This document shows, piece after piece, positions 28,092 through 36,898 of a stretch of 64,000 nt of DNA. This stretch comes from Udaeobacter sp963725505. Its GTDB lineage: Bacteria; Verrucomicrobiota; Verrucomicrobiia; Chthoniobacterales; UBA10450. A program made the position numbers and the translations under genes. Positions within the stretch are counted from its first letter, which is position 1; every line of letters starts with the position of its first letter. The stretch spans positions 1-64,000 of the forward strand of contig CAVRYN010000015.1 of assembly GCA_963725505.1 (NCBI GenBank). The letters are read 5' to 3'. The notes under the pieces are model-generated. The model made no database searches. It saw only the letters and a list, made by a program, of their open reading frames with translations, and had not been told where the DNA came from.

Positions 28092-28745
28092 ATGAAATAT
28101 TCACCGACGCTAATACTCATTCTCGCTGTGCTCGGAGCGATCCACACTCAGGCCGAGGAAGTGCTGCCGGCGCAGTTTAAGTTCGATCGCTACTCAAAGA
28201 TGGTGGATCATTCACCATTCGCAGTCGCTACGGAGGTGGCGGCGCCTGCGGCTACACCCGATTTTGCAAAAGACCTTTACATCGCTAACGCGGCACGTTC
28301 GCCCGAAGGCGATATGGTGACGCTCGCTTCCACTTCGGATCACAACTTCAAGAAATACCTTACCACCAGGGAGCCTGTGGACGGCTATACCATCGCCAAC
28401 ATCGAATGGTCGGACAAAGTGGGTGCGACCAAGGTGACAATTAGCAAGGACGGAAATTTTGCGACCCTCACGTTTAATCAAGCGTTCTTGTCACAATCCG
28501 CGCCGAATGCAGGTGTTGCTTCCAAACCGTTCGCGCCGCCGCCCGTGCCTGCGATGCCTAACCCTATGAATGCTCCTAACCCGGCCGTACAGAATTTAGC
28601 TCCTGGGTTGCCGGCGGAAGTGCAACAGTTGATTCCGTCTCGAGAGGGCGCTCGGCCTCATGCGCGCGGCGTGATTCAGCGGAACCCCGGAAGTCCAGCG
28701 AAGGTACCTAATCGGGGACCAGCTGCTGCGGCCGCTAAGCAGTAA
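28092..28745 (+). CDS. Secreted GspC/PilP-like protein of the secretion cluster
   Basis: About 217 residues with a signal peptide (MKYSPTLILILAVLGAIHTQA). A central beta segment (YLTTREPVDGYTIANIEWSDKVGATKVTISKDGNFATLTF) resembles the homology region of GspC/PilP, which links inner-membrane platform and outer-membrane secretin. The tail is rich in Pro/Ala/Asn and probably disordered. Assignment rests partly on position after the M-like gene. Confidence 0.55.
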   Translation: MKYSPTLILILAVLGAIHTQAEEVLPAQFKFDRYSKMVDHSPFAVATEVAAPAATPDFAKDLYIANAARSPEGDMVTLASTSDHNFKKYLTTREPVDGYTIANIEWSDKVGATKVTISKDGNFATLTFNQAFLSQSAPNAGVASKPFAPPPVPAMPNPMNAPNPAVQNLAPGLPAEVQQLIPSREGARPHARGVIQRNPGSPAKVPNRGPAAAAAKQ

Positions 28746-28769
28746 GTTGCGGGGATCGCCGCGCAGCGG

Positions 28770-29189
28770 CTAGTGTTGGCCCCAATCGTCGTCTCCCGTG
28801 TCGGCTTGCCGGTCTGGTCCTGCCGAATACAAATCGTAGCCGCCTGGGTTTTTCAGACCAGGATTTCTGTAAATATAGCCAGTGCCCCAGGGATCTGTTG
28901 GTAGTTCCTTGAACAACTGATACCAGCGAGCCGGGCGCGGGTCGTTCTGCGGCTGCGTTACTAGCGCCTGCAAACCCTGTTCCGTTGTTGGATAAAAACC
29001 GTTCATGCTTTCGTAGAGTTGCAGTTGTGTCTGGATCGCCTGAATGTCGGCTTGAACGCGCATGCTCTTGGCGATGCCAGTCGTATTGCCGAGTTTTGAA
29101 ATCGCTACTCCCAATATGATCACGATGATGCTCACCACGAGCATGATCTCCAGTAGCGTGAAGCCCTGCTGTTTTCTTTTTGTTCTCAT
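28770..29189 (-). CDS. gspG: Type II secretion major pseudopilin GspG
   Basis: 139 residues. QQGFTLLEIMLVVSIIVIILGVAI is the prepilin peptidase site (Gly/Phe, Glu at +5). The GspG signatures follow: IQTQLQLYESMNGFYPTTEQGLQALV, LPTDPWGTGYIYRNPG and DLYSAGPDRQADTGDDD, where the Asp-rich loop binds calcium. It forms the shaft of the pseudopilus. Opposite strand to the minor pseudopilin genes, and shares strand with gspF. Confidence 0.93.
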   Translation of the reverse strand: MRTKRKQQGFTLLEIMLVVSIIVIILGVAISKLGNTTGIAKSMRVQADIQAIQTQLQLYESMNGFYPTTEQGLQALVTQPQNDPRPARWYQLFKELPTDPWGTGYIYRNPGLKNPGGYDLYSAGPDRQADTGDDDWGQH

Positions 29190-29252
29190 CTCAAATAAAG
29201 AAGTGTCCCTCGGTCGTGTGCGCGGCTACACTACGCGAGTCTTCGAGAATTG

Positions 29253-30317
29253 CTAGTGGCCCGTGCGCAGAAGATAATCCGACTTATCCCAAATATACTT
29301 TAATTGGAGCTGTGTCGCGCGGATTGCAGAAGATCCGCTGTCAGTTCCGTTAACAACGACCAGATCATTCGCGCCCACTTTCAAGATTGTAGCAGGCACA
29401 ATTTTCTGGGCGCGCAGCCACCCGGTATAGTGGAAATGCATTTGCGGGCTCAGCGGCTCGACTTCGCCGCGATAACCGGGGTCAGCCAGGTCGGGCAGCG
29501 TCAGAGAAACTGGCCCGATATCCTGGCCGTTGACATAAACTTCCGGTGGAGAATCGACTCCAGCGTTGGCAATTTCGAAAGTCAGCAGGGCCGTCAGCGG
29601 TTGCGCTTCAATTGGGAATTGGAACGCAGCGCTTTCCTGGGTCTGTCCATCAACCCGGATCGGATCGGCCGCGAGAGTTGCCGTGACCGTTCCAAAGTTC
29701 TCAACGTCTTCGGGGGGCGCGTGCAGCGTGGGTGCCGATGAGAACGGCTCCGGAATCACATCACGATGTTCGGCGTTCACCGGATGCACCACCTCACTGC
29801 TTGTCATCCAATCGAGATACGCTCCACGGATCGTTTTTCCATCGCCGGGGACTTCAATGTCGATCGCAGAGGCGCCGGTCATCGGGATGACGACAGAATC
29901 TGAACTGGGCAGATTCATGCCGACACCAAGAGTGCCCGAGCGCAAAATGTGCGTGCCCGATTCATCCCACGCGATCAACTGAGGCTGCTGATCCGGTTTA
30001 TCGTCGAAGAACAACCGGAAAAAGAGAACTTGATATTCCGGGCCGGGTTGCGTCACGCGGATGCGAAAGATGCTCTTGGACATTGCACCGCCTTCGGTCG
30101 TCTGGCCTGGCAGCAGAGTGAGTGCTTCCACCCATGCCGGCGCGTTTTGCGTTTTCGAATTGCGAGGCGCGGTTTGGCGCAGGTCAAGCCAGGCGCTTTC
30201 TGGGACCGGTTGCGCGATCATATCAGCCGGAGAAGGCAGGGCGTCGCTCAAAGCTTCCTGCGCGCACACGCGGGAAACCGCAGCGAAGAAGATCGCAAGA
30301 ACAACGCGAACTAACAT
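29253..30317 (-). CDS. Secreted protein of unknown function between gspF and gspG
   Basis: 354 residues with a signal peptide (MLVRVVLAIFFAAVSRVCA). No cysteines beyond the leader, and mainly beta-strand texture (VIPMTGASAIDIEVPGDGKTIRGAYLDW; LTFEIANAGVDSPPEVYVNGQDIGPVSL), suggestive of jelly-roll or carbohydrate-binding-like domains. I do not recognise a family. Its place between gspF and gspG, with about 50-65 bp gaps, suggests a cargo or accessory of the secretion system. Confidence 0.65.
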   Translation of the reverse strand: MLVRVVLAIFFAAVSRVCAQEALSDALPSPADMIAQPVPESAWLDLRQTAPRNSKTQNAPAWVEALTLLPGQTTEGGAMSKSIFRIRVTQPGPEYQVLFFRLFFDDKPDQQPQLIAWDESGTHILRSGTLGVGMNLPSSDSVVIPMTGASAIDIEVPGDGKTIRGAYLDWMTSSEVVHPVNAEHRDVIPEPFSSAPTLHAPPEDVENFGTVTATLAADPIRVDGQTQESAAFQFPIEAQPLTALLTFEIANAGVDSPPEVYVNGQDIGPVSLTLPDLADPGYRGEVEPLSPQMHFHYTGWLRAQKIVPATILKVGANDLVVVNGTDSGSSAIRATQLQLKYIWDKSDYLLRTGH

Positions 30318-30365
30318 CGGGTTCGCGAGATTATTCGCAGACAGGCATTTTGCAAGCTTTCAGTT

Positions 30366-31610
30366 TTAATGCGGTCTGATTTGCAGGCTGTGCGTCATCT
30401 CAAATACCGCCGACAGTATGCTGAAAACAACCAGACCGACCAGAACGGCGATCATCACGATGATAATCGGCGGAATCAACTGCGAGATTACGCCCACGCT
30501 CCGGTCAAGTTCGCGCTCATAAACATCGGCGATTGCTTGCATGGTCTCGGCGAAATGTCCGGTTTGTTCGCCTACTGACATCATGTCGGTAAACAAATCT
30601 GGGAAGAGTTTTTGCTCTTGCAAAGCGGCCGAGAGCGTCGCGCCATCGATCACTGCCCTCCGTACCTCGCCAAGCTTAAGTTCGAGAAAACGGTTGCCGG
30701 CGATTTCAGTTACCAGGTCAAGTGAGCGAAGAAGTGGAACTCCATTTTCCATCAAGGTTCCCAATGTCCGCGCAAACTGCGCGTAGTAACGGTGGCGAAT
30801 GACCCGGCCGTATCCAGGAATCAACAGCCGGAAACGATCCCACGCGATGCGTCCTTCCTCAGCGCGCACAAAGGCGCGGAAACCAATGATTGCGCCAATC
30901 ACTGCGATGACGGCGACCCACCAATAGCCCGTGATTGCATGATGAACTTGCATCAGAATCCGCGTAGGCAATGGAAGCGCGCCGCCAGTTTGCGCCATAA
31001 ACCCGCTCAACTGCGGCACCATGAACGTAATAAAAATTGTGACGAGCACTGCGCCGGCCAACGCGAGAAATGCCGGATAAATCAACGCCTGTTGCACGCG
31101 ATCTCGCAGTTCTTTTGCCTGCATCAAATGCTTGACCAGCCGCAGCAGAATTTGCGGGAGCGCCCCGCTGGCCTCGCCCGCAGCCACCAGGTTTACATAG
31201 AGCGGCGGGAAAATTCGCGGTAGTAAGCTGAGCGCCTGCGAAAAACTGCGGCCATCGACCAGCCCCTGATGCAGCGTGTGCGTCATCTGCTGAACGCGCG
31301 GCTGCTTCAAACGTTTTTCCAAAACCGATAACGCTTCGTCGAGCGTCATCCCGGCTTGCAGCAAATGGGCGAGTTGCTCGGTGAAGATGAGCAGTTGGCC
31401 GTGCGGAATCTTCAAATTTTGCGTGGGCGCCTCCGGCAGACCCCCGCCCGAACGAACTACTTTTGGCTCCGCGCCCACCATTTCGATCCGGATGGGAACG
31501 CAATGTTGCAATTCAATTTGCCGGATCGCAATGGCTCGATCTGCGCAATCGAGCACGCCTTCAACCAGACCCCCCTGTGCGTCGCGGGCGCGATAAGCAA
31601 ACTGTGGCAT
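30366..31610 (-). CDS. gspF: Type II secretion inner-membrane platform protein GspF
   Basis: 414 residues. It opens with the MPQFAYRARDAQGGLVEG strand pair typical of GspF/PilC and holds two T2SSF domains (FTEQLAHLLQAGMTLDEALSVL at about 75; YAQFARTLGTLMENGVPLLRSLDLV at about 270), each with EASGALPQIL/EQTGHFAETM-type ends, and three membrane spans. No gspE or secretin gene is in the window. Confidence 0.92.
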   Translation of the reverse strand: MPQFAYRARDAQGGLVEGVLDCADRAIAIRQIELQHCVPIRIEMVGAEPKVVRSGGGLPEAPTQNLKIPHGQLLIFTEQLAHLLQAGMTLDEALSVLEKRLKQPRVQQMTHTLHQGLVDGRSFSQALSLLPRIFPPLYVNLVAAGEASGALPQILLRLVKHLMQAKELRDRVQQALIYPAFLALAGAVLVTIFITFMVPQLSGFMAQTGGALPLPTRILMQVHHAITGYWWVAVIAVIGAIIGFRAFVRAEEGRIAWDRFRLLIPGYGRVIRHRYYAQFARTLGTLMENGVPLLRSLDLVTEIAGNRFLELKLGEVRRAVIDGATLSAALQEQKLFPDLFTDMMSVGEQTGHFAETMQAIADVYERELDRSVGVISQLIPPIIIVMIAVLVGLVVFSILSAVFEMTHSLQIRPH

Positions 31611-31660
31611 CGGCGTGGAAAATAATCGGAAAGCTGAAATGGCAAAGCCGAAACTAGCTT

Positions 31661-31682
31661 GGCCAGGTTAAATTGTTAAAAG
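31661..31682 (+). repeat. GGCCAGGTTAAAT repeat, copy 1
   Basis: GGCCAGGTTAAATTGTTAAA at 31661 recurs at 54030 with one mismatch. Both are followed by more GTTAAAA/TTTAAC-rich sequence. Confidence 0.5.
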
Positions 31683-31734
31683 GGCCACAAAGTTAAAAGG
31701 GTTCTCTGGGACGATTTAACGTTTTAACAAATCA

Positions 31735-31776
31735 CCCGCCTTCGCCGAGGCTACGGCGAGGCGAGCGAAGGGCAGG
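31735..31776 (+). repeat. Dispersed GC-rich palindromic repeat, copy 2
   Basis: The same CGCCTTCGCCGAGGCTACGG core as at 1198, here extended by GAGGCGAGCGAAGG, which can pair back to CCTTCGC and form a long hairpin. Confidence 0.6.
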
Positions 31777-31847
31777 ACCCTAATTACCGGGGATCGCATA
31801 AAAATTTTGCTTGCCATGCTGCGCGATTTCGATAAGAGCGCCCGGAC

Positions 31848-32027
31848 ATGAGATGTGCAGCAGTGATTGTCGTTGTTTCCATTGCGTTCGTTTCGCAGGG
31901 ATTCGCGGTTTTACGGCCGCTTTTTCCGGCAAAAGCAGCTCCGCCATTTAACGGTGAACTGATTGTGATAGGAAACGATTCGATCCAGCATCCCGCGAAC
32001 AAAGCGCCTGCTACAGCGCCGAGGTAA
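31848..32027 (+). CDS. Small secreted protein
   Basis: A 59-residue frame with an N-terminal hydrophobic leader (CAAVIVVVSIAFVSQGFAV), then a Pro/Ala-rich stretch. It overlaps the 3' end of the convergent LuxR-type gene by 17 bp. No ribosome binding site is obvious, so this remains a candidate. Function unknown. Confidence 0.35.
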   Translation: MRCAAVIVVVSIAFVSQGFAVLRPLFPAKAAPPFNGELIVIGNDSIQHPANKAPATAPR

Positions 32028-33159
32028 GCACTGTATCAGCCGCGACACGCTGGAGGAGGGCCTGCGTTAGACGGGCTTTGCCACTTCGGCTCCCAAGCTT
32101 CGTCGCTGCAACGCGTCCGCTTCTGCGCCTCTGTTCTGGTGGCTTATAGGGCCGAAGCTCTTCTAAGTGCTGCCGCAGATAATTCAGCAGGTGCCTTCTG
32201 CGTTCCACGCCACGTGATGAGGGGTGAGGACCATAGGCAATCGGCGGCGGCAACAGCTCGGGATCGATATCCGTGACCCGGTCGTAAATGGCGTGCCAGC
32301 GTTTCTTCACTGTCCAGGCAGAAATAGACAGCGATGTCGCGAGTTGCTCGCAGGTTTCTCCCATCAAGGCATGTTGCAAAAGCACTCGTTCCGATCGGCT
32401 GAAATGAAACCTCGGCGCGGTGTAAACAAAAAGACTGCCGATATTGCTGCCGGGATGCGCAAGCGCCTCTTCTCTCGTTAGTCCAACGAGGAGAGGACAC
32501 CGCGAAGACTCTAGTTCGGGAAGTCGATTTCTTTGAAAGTAATTGGAATAATCGCGCCGGAGACGGGCCCCGGCATCGAACATCCATTGCGATGTTTTCG
32601 ATCCGATCGGCTCTGCGAGGAATTCCTTAACGCGATACCCGCGTAGCGCGAGATGAAATGCCTCGCCCTGTTTTTCGCGTACTGCCAAGAATTGCTCAGG
32701 CGAAAATCCATCCTTGGCCGAGCCTTCAAAGCACATCAGGACGTTTAATCCGGCACCAGCGTTGGCCCGGGCTATCCGCTCGCGATTGAATACTGGCAAA
32801 TCACGCGAAAGATACCGCCGCGCCAATTCGACACCGAGATAGGGAGGAAGCGTTGAGCGCGCTTCCGAGAAGAATTGCTCAGTTACGAAAGCGAATGTGC
32901 CGAACGAAACGATCCGCGACCCGACTCGCCGGGCGCGATCTTCGACGAGAAAAAGCTGCATCGATCCATTGGATAACAAGGTACGCCATATTTCGGGCAA
33001 GAGGTGTTTGCTTGTTTCTGTATAAGGAAGTGACAACGATTCATGCAGGACGTAGCACTCCGCAAGATCCTCGACGCTGCCTTTCCGCGCCATCAGATTG
33101 ATTCCGTCGGGCATGTTCGCTCGCGGATTACGTCCCACGCCAAGGTTCAGCGTTTTCAC
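32011..33159 (-). CDS. LuxR-type transcription regulator
   Basis: 382 residues from GTG, with AAGGAG about ten bases before. The first 250 residues match no family I recognise. The LuxR-type helix-turn-helix lies at about 258-300 (FSRSERVLLQHALMGETCEQLATSLSISAWTVKKRWHAIYDRV); Trp-Thr-Val-Lys-Lys is the recognition helix. The tail is Arg-rich. It is divergent from the cassette starting at 33308, so that cassette is the natural regulatory target. Confidence 0.75.
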   Translation of the reverse strand: MKTLNLGVGRNPRANMPDGINLMARKGSVEDLAECYVLHESLSLPYTETSKHLLPEIWRTLLSNGSMQLFLVEDRARRVGSRIVSFGTFAFVTEQFFSEARSTLPPYLGVELARRYLSRDLPVFNRERIARANAGAGLNVLMCFEGSAKDGFSPEQFLAVREKQGEAFHLALRGYRVKEFLAEPIGSKTSQWMFDAGARLRRDYSNYFQRNRLPELESSRCPLLVGLTREEALAHPGSNIGSLFVYTAPRFHFSRSERVLLQHALMGETCEQLATSLSISAWTVKKRWHAIYDRVTDIDPELLPPPIAYGPHPSSRGVERRRHLLNYLRQHLEELRPYKPPEQRRRSGRVAATKLGSRSGKARLTQALLQRVAADTVLTSAL

Positions 33160-33172
33160 CTAGGAAATCTCC

Positions 33173-33204
33173 TTTAAGTGAGTGTCCTAAATGTCCTTAA
33201 GGAT
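33173..33204. promoter_or_regulatory. Candidate operator between LuxR-type gene and cassette
   Basis: The 10-bp palindrome TCCTTAAGGA (33194-33203) follows a partial copy TGTCCTAAATG (33183-33193). Its position in the divergent intergenic region suits an operator for the LuxR-type protein. Inference only. Confidence 0.3.
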
Positions 33205-33307
33205 GCAAGAGAAATTTACACTTTTAGGGGTCTTGCTAGTCTCGCACCTGTCGAGTATACACAAAACACAAAAACCCGAAAATTCAGCAATCATAAGTTT
33301 GCATGTT

Positions 33308-34072
33308 ATGGCAGGCACACAAAACATAGAGAAGCTCGCTGCTGAATCGGCATTCGTATTCACGGGCAAAATAATCAAGCTCAAGGCTGCAACCGTCCCG
33401 GGGATCCCGACCGGCAATACGGCCGTCGTCCAGGTCGATCACGTAGTCAACGCCCCGCCCATGTTCCAGGGCATTGCGGGACAGGAGATCACCGTCCGCC
33501 TAAAGAGTATGGCCGGCCTTAAAAAGGGAGGCACGAGGACATTTTTCACGAATGGATGGATCTACGGTAGCAGCATTGCCGTCGACGCCGTCGGACATAC
33601 CGCTGATACCAAGAAATCCAGCATTGCCGCTAGTGTCCAGTCATCCACAACGGAAAAGAAGGACAGCGCCTTGAAGGCGAGGTTGAAGTCGGCGGAAATG
33701 GCCGTTGTGGGCACAGTCAGCAAGGTGGAGCCGAGCGCCACGGGTACTACTCACATTAGCGAGCACGATCCCTTATGGCATGAGGCCACTATCAAGGTTG
33801 GAGAAGTCATTAAAGGGAAGAAGCAAACTAACGAGGTGTCCGTGCTGTTTCCTCAAAGCGACGATGTGTGGTGGCACAAGCTCCCAAAGTACAAGGAAGG
33901 GCAAAAGGGAATCTGGATTTTGCAGAAGGGCAAGAAGCAAGAAGCCAAGGGGATCCCTCCCAAGGTCTTCGCGGCTATTCCTCCGGGCAAGGATGTCCTG
34001 ACCACACTGCATCCGGCGGATTTCCTTCCGCTGGACGAATTAGGAAAAGTCAAATCGCTGTTAAGCAAGTAA
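33308..34072 (+). CDS. Uncharacterised two-repeat protein of the 33-37 kb cassette
   Basis: About 254 residues from ATG 33308 (an upstream ATG at 33191 adds a 39-residue head of low quality). No signal peptide or membrane span if started at 33308. Two related beta segments are visible: SAFVFTGKIIKLKAATVP with TAVVQVDHVV, and EMAVVGTVSKVEPSATG with EATIKVGEVIKGK. These suggest a duplicated OB-like or beta-barrel fold. The C-terminus ends in VLTTLHPADFLPLDELGKVKSLL. It lies 37 bp before the propeller gene. Function unknown. Confidence 0.65.
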   Translation: MAGTQNIEKLAAESAFVFTGKIIKLKAATVPGIPTGNTAVVQVDHVVNAPPMFQGIAGQEITVRLKSMAGLKKGGTRTFFTNGWIYGSSIAVDAVGHTADTKKSSIAASVQSSTTEKKDSALKARLKSAEMAVVGTVSKVEPSATGTTHISEHDPLWHEATIKVGEVIKGKKQTNEVSVLFPQSDDVWWHKLPKYKEGQKGIWILQKGKKQEAKGIPPKVFAAIPPGKDVLTTLHPADFLPLDELGKVKSLLSK

Positions 34073-34109
34073 GCGGCCAACACTATTGAATCAGATCAAG
34101 TAAACCGCC

Positions 34110-36770
34110 ATGAACATCAAGGTCGTCAATATGATTCCTCAGTCCTTGAGCGGGGAAACCAATCAGGATAGCGAACCGAACATTGCGGTCAATCCGGCCA
34201 ACCCGTCTCAGATTGCCGCCTCAGCCTTCACTCCGGACCCGATGGGAGGCGCCAACGCGCCCATCTATGTCTCCACGAACGGAGGCGACGCCTGGTCGTT
34301 GAACAGTATCGTCCCGAGCGCGGGCAGTCTCGGGACGGGCGATATCACGTTGAGATTCGCGGGAACCTCCAGCCGGATGTTTGCGTCGATCCTGGATGGA
34401 TCGACCGGCGCTTTTGAGGTTCATCGGACGACGAATTTCACGAGCCCCGGTGCGATGACGCAACTCGAGAGCCGCGCCAACGAAGATCAACCTTATGTTC
34501 AGGCGGCCACGGTGATGGGAGGTGCCGACGTCGGCAAGGATCGCGTCTACATCGGCGTCAATGATTTCAATGCCGCGGGCGGCAAGACGGCCACTGTCGA
34601 GCAGTCGCTCGATGCGGGCATCGTGGCGCCGGCGTTCACCTCCGATCGCGTCGAAAGGAGAAGCACGCTTGGCCAGAATGGCCCGCAGGTTCGGCCGGCC
34701 ATTCACCCGGACGGCACAATTTACGCGGCGTTTTACCGTTGGATCACGTCGACCGGCAGTTTCCCGGCGAATACACTTGTCATCACCAATGCGGAAGTGA
34801 TCGTCGTGCGGGACGATGTATGGGGAACGGGCACCTCACGATTTGCGGCTCTGACGGATACGTCCGACAGCCTCGCGGGGCGGCGTGTCGCAACCGGGCT
34901 GTCATTTCCTTTTAACCAGACCGGTGTCGCTGCAAACGGCCAGGAGCGGTGGGGTGGTGACCTGAGCATCGCCGTCGATTTGCGAAACAGCGCAACGGTT
35001 TACCTGGTATTTGCGACGCTTGTTTCTGGCGTGTACACGTTGAAAGTCGTTCGATCGCTGGATCGTGGTGTCACATGGTCAGGCGTGTTGCTTTCTTTGC
35101 CCAATGCCAAAAATCCGGCGATCGCGATTAACAGTCTTGGTAAGATCGGACTGCTTCATCAGCAACTGACAGGCTCCGGCATCACGCAGCGCTGGGAGTA
35201 TCATTTCCGGTCCAGCACCGACGGAACGACCTGGAGCGACACGATACTCTGCACAGCCTTGTCCCAGGCTCCCGCGCGGACTTTCTCGCCTTATACCGGC
35301 GATTACCTGCACATGATGGCCCTCGGAAAAGATTTCTATGGTGTGTTCAGCGCGAACAACACGCCGGATCTGGCGAACTTTCCTCAGGGTGTCACGTACC
35401 AGCGAAACCACAATTTTACCACCAAGAAACTCTTTGCGCTCGACAATGTCACCGAGGTCAATCCGTCCATCGACCCGTTCTTCGTCAAAATCACTGAAAT
35501 CGACACGACCACGCACTCCGATTTCTACGTTCGAGATTGGACCAATACCGCTGCCGTGCATGATACGGGTCTGGAACCGTCGACGAATCCTGTTTTCTAT
35601 ACGACCAGTGACGTCTGGAATCAGCGTAGCAACGTTGCGCCGACGTTTGTGAACGATCAGCCCCAAAATGAGGATCCGCAAAACAACGCGACTAATTTTG
35701 CGTTCGCCCGGGTCTCGCGGAATGACTCCGCTTCTGCTGAGACCGTCAGCGTCGATTTCCTTGTAGCCGAGTTCGGGACTGGAAGTCCTTATGTTCTGAT
35801 GGCCAGCACGACCGTGCCGTTCGCCGTCGGCGAGACTTCGAAGATTGCCAAGGCTTCCTGGACTCTTAATCCGACATCGTCCACGCACCTTTGCCTCGGC
35901 GCGCAGATTTCAACGCCATCGGATCCGTTTGTCGTGCCCGGACTGAATGGGAATACGCCCGGCTGGCCAACCACGGATTTACTCGTGATCAATGACAACA
36001 ACAAAGCCCAGCGCAACATGTCGGTGCACTATGGCCTTTCCGGATTCGGCTCGATCCACTTCGCGATTATTCGGAATGCGTCCAAAAGAGTTCGCGATTT
36101 CGACTTGCGGCTCAACGCCGACCCCGTCGTTCTCAGAAATCTTTCAAGTCCGACGGTTCTGGCTGAAGGCGGGCAAAAGGTGCCCTTCAAACCGGGAACG
36201 ACGGTCCGGCTGGCAGGCATGAAACCGGGCGAGTATCGCTGGGTGGCATTGAACGTCGCTTCCTTCAAGGCCGACACCGGCGTTTTTCTGCCGGTGGACA
36301 TGCTGGAAGTTGTCGACGGAAAAGTTGTGAACGGTTTCAGAATCAACATCCGATCGTCGAGGGCGGCTGATGCGCTGCGCGAGGTCCTTCTGTTCAAGTC
36401 CGCGGTTTTCCAGCGACTGCAACGAGGTTTCCAGGTGAGCGGTGCAGGCGACGTGCTCAAGACAACTCGGAGCCTGATCAGGTCCGGTAAGTTTTCCTCG
36501 GCTTCTTATTTAAGCTTTCTGACAAGCGTGGGGGATGCCCTTACAAAGGCGGTATCCGAGTTTGTATCGCTCAAAGTCGACAGATCGCTCGATGTCGTGT
36601 CATCCTTGAAGCGCCTGTCGACTTCGCTGGCGTCCAAGGATTTCGGCAACACATTCGGGAACCATGTCACGCTGTTGAACAAGCTGGATATCGCGATGAC
36701 CTTAGCTCAGAAAGGGCGACCGTCTGGAAAACGTGTTAGTGGCAAAGCCGGGAGGAGAAGCAATCGATGA
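34110..36770 (+). CDS. Sialidase-fold (BNR/Asp-box) protein without signal peptide
   Basis: 886 residues. The first half is a six-bladed propeller of BNR type: SEPNIAVNPANPSQIAASAFTPDP, YVSTNGGDAWSL, RPAIHPDGTIYAAFYRW, SLDRGVTWSG. The middle (about 520-720) has beta-sandwich texture. The C-terminal 150 residues are helical and basic (SGKRVSGKAGRRSNR). No leader peptide is seen, so it is either cytosolic or exported by another route. Sialidase catalytic residues (Arg triad, Tyr/Glu) were not identified. Its TGA overlaps the ATG of a tiny membrane protein gene. Confidence 0.65.
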   Translation: MNIKVVNMIPQSLSGETNQDSEPNIAVNPANPSQIAASAFTPDPMGGANAPIYVSTNGGDAWSLNSIVPSAGSLGTGDITLRFAGTSSRMFASILDGSTGAFEVHRTTNFTSPGAMTQLESRANEDQPYVQAATVMGGADVGKDRVYIGVNDFNAAGGKTATVEQSLDAGIVAPAFTSDRVERRSTLGQNGPQVRPAIHPDGTIYAAFYRWITSTGSFPANTLVITNAEVIVVRDDVWGTGTSRFAALTDTSDSLAGRRVATGLSFPFNQTGVAANGQERWGGDLSIAVDLRNSATVYLVFATLVSGVYTLKVVRSLDRGVTWSGVLLSLPNAKNPAIAINSLGKIGLLHQQLTGSGITQRWEYHFRSSTDGTTWSDTILCTALSQAPARTFSPYTGDYLHMMALGKDFYGVFSANNTPDLANFPQGVTYQRNHNFTTKKLFALDNVTEVNPSIDPFFVKITEIDTTTHSDFYVRDWTNTAAVHDTGLEPSTNPVFYTTSDVWNQRSNVAPTFVNDQPQNEDPQNNATNFAFARVSRNDSASAETVSVDFLVAEFGTGSPYVLMASTTVPFAVGETSKIAKASWTLNPTSSTHLCLGAQISTPSDPFVVPGLNGNTPGWPTTDLLVINDNNKAQRNMSVHYGLSGFGSIHFAIIRNASKRVRDFDLRLNADPVVLRNLSSPTVLAEGGQKVPFKPGTTVRLAGMKPGEYRWVALNVASFKADTGVFLPVDMLEVVDGKVVNGFRINIRSSRAADALREVLLFKSAVFQRLQRGFQVSGAGDVLKTTRSLIRSGKFSSASYLSFLTSVGDALTKAVSEFVSLKVDRSLDVVSSLKRLSTSLASKDFGNTFGNHVTLLNKLDIAMTLAQKGRPSGKRVSGKAGRRSNR
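36751..36757 (+). promoter_or_regulatory. Ribosome binding site of the 43-residue membrane protein
   Basis: GGAGGAG lies nine bases before the ATG at 36767, inside the end of the propeller gene. It supports real translation of the tiny gene. Confidence 0.65.
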
Positions 36771-36898
36771 ACTTCGTGGAACTACTTTTTGGCATTTCCC
36801 CCGACGGTGGCAATGGTACGTTCGAGTTTTTGTTATTCTTCATCTCCGTGCTGTTGTTATTACTGGTTTCGCTGTGGCGAAGGGTAAAGTGGCCGTAG
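36767..36898 (+). CDS. 43-residue single-span membrane protein coupled to the propeller gene
   Basis: It starts within the upstream stop (ATGA) and has a strong ribosome binding site. The sequence has a short head with a PDGGNGTFE motif, a hydrophobic helix (FLLFFISVLLLLLVSLW) and a basic end (RRVKWP). The polar motif - span - Arg/Lys cluster order resembles sorting-type tags, but here as a separate peptide. It could anchor or export the leaderless propeller protein; this is inference. Confidence 0.6.
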   Translation: MNFVELLFGISPDGGNGTFEFLLFFISVLLLLLVSLWRRVKWP

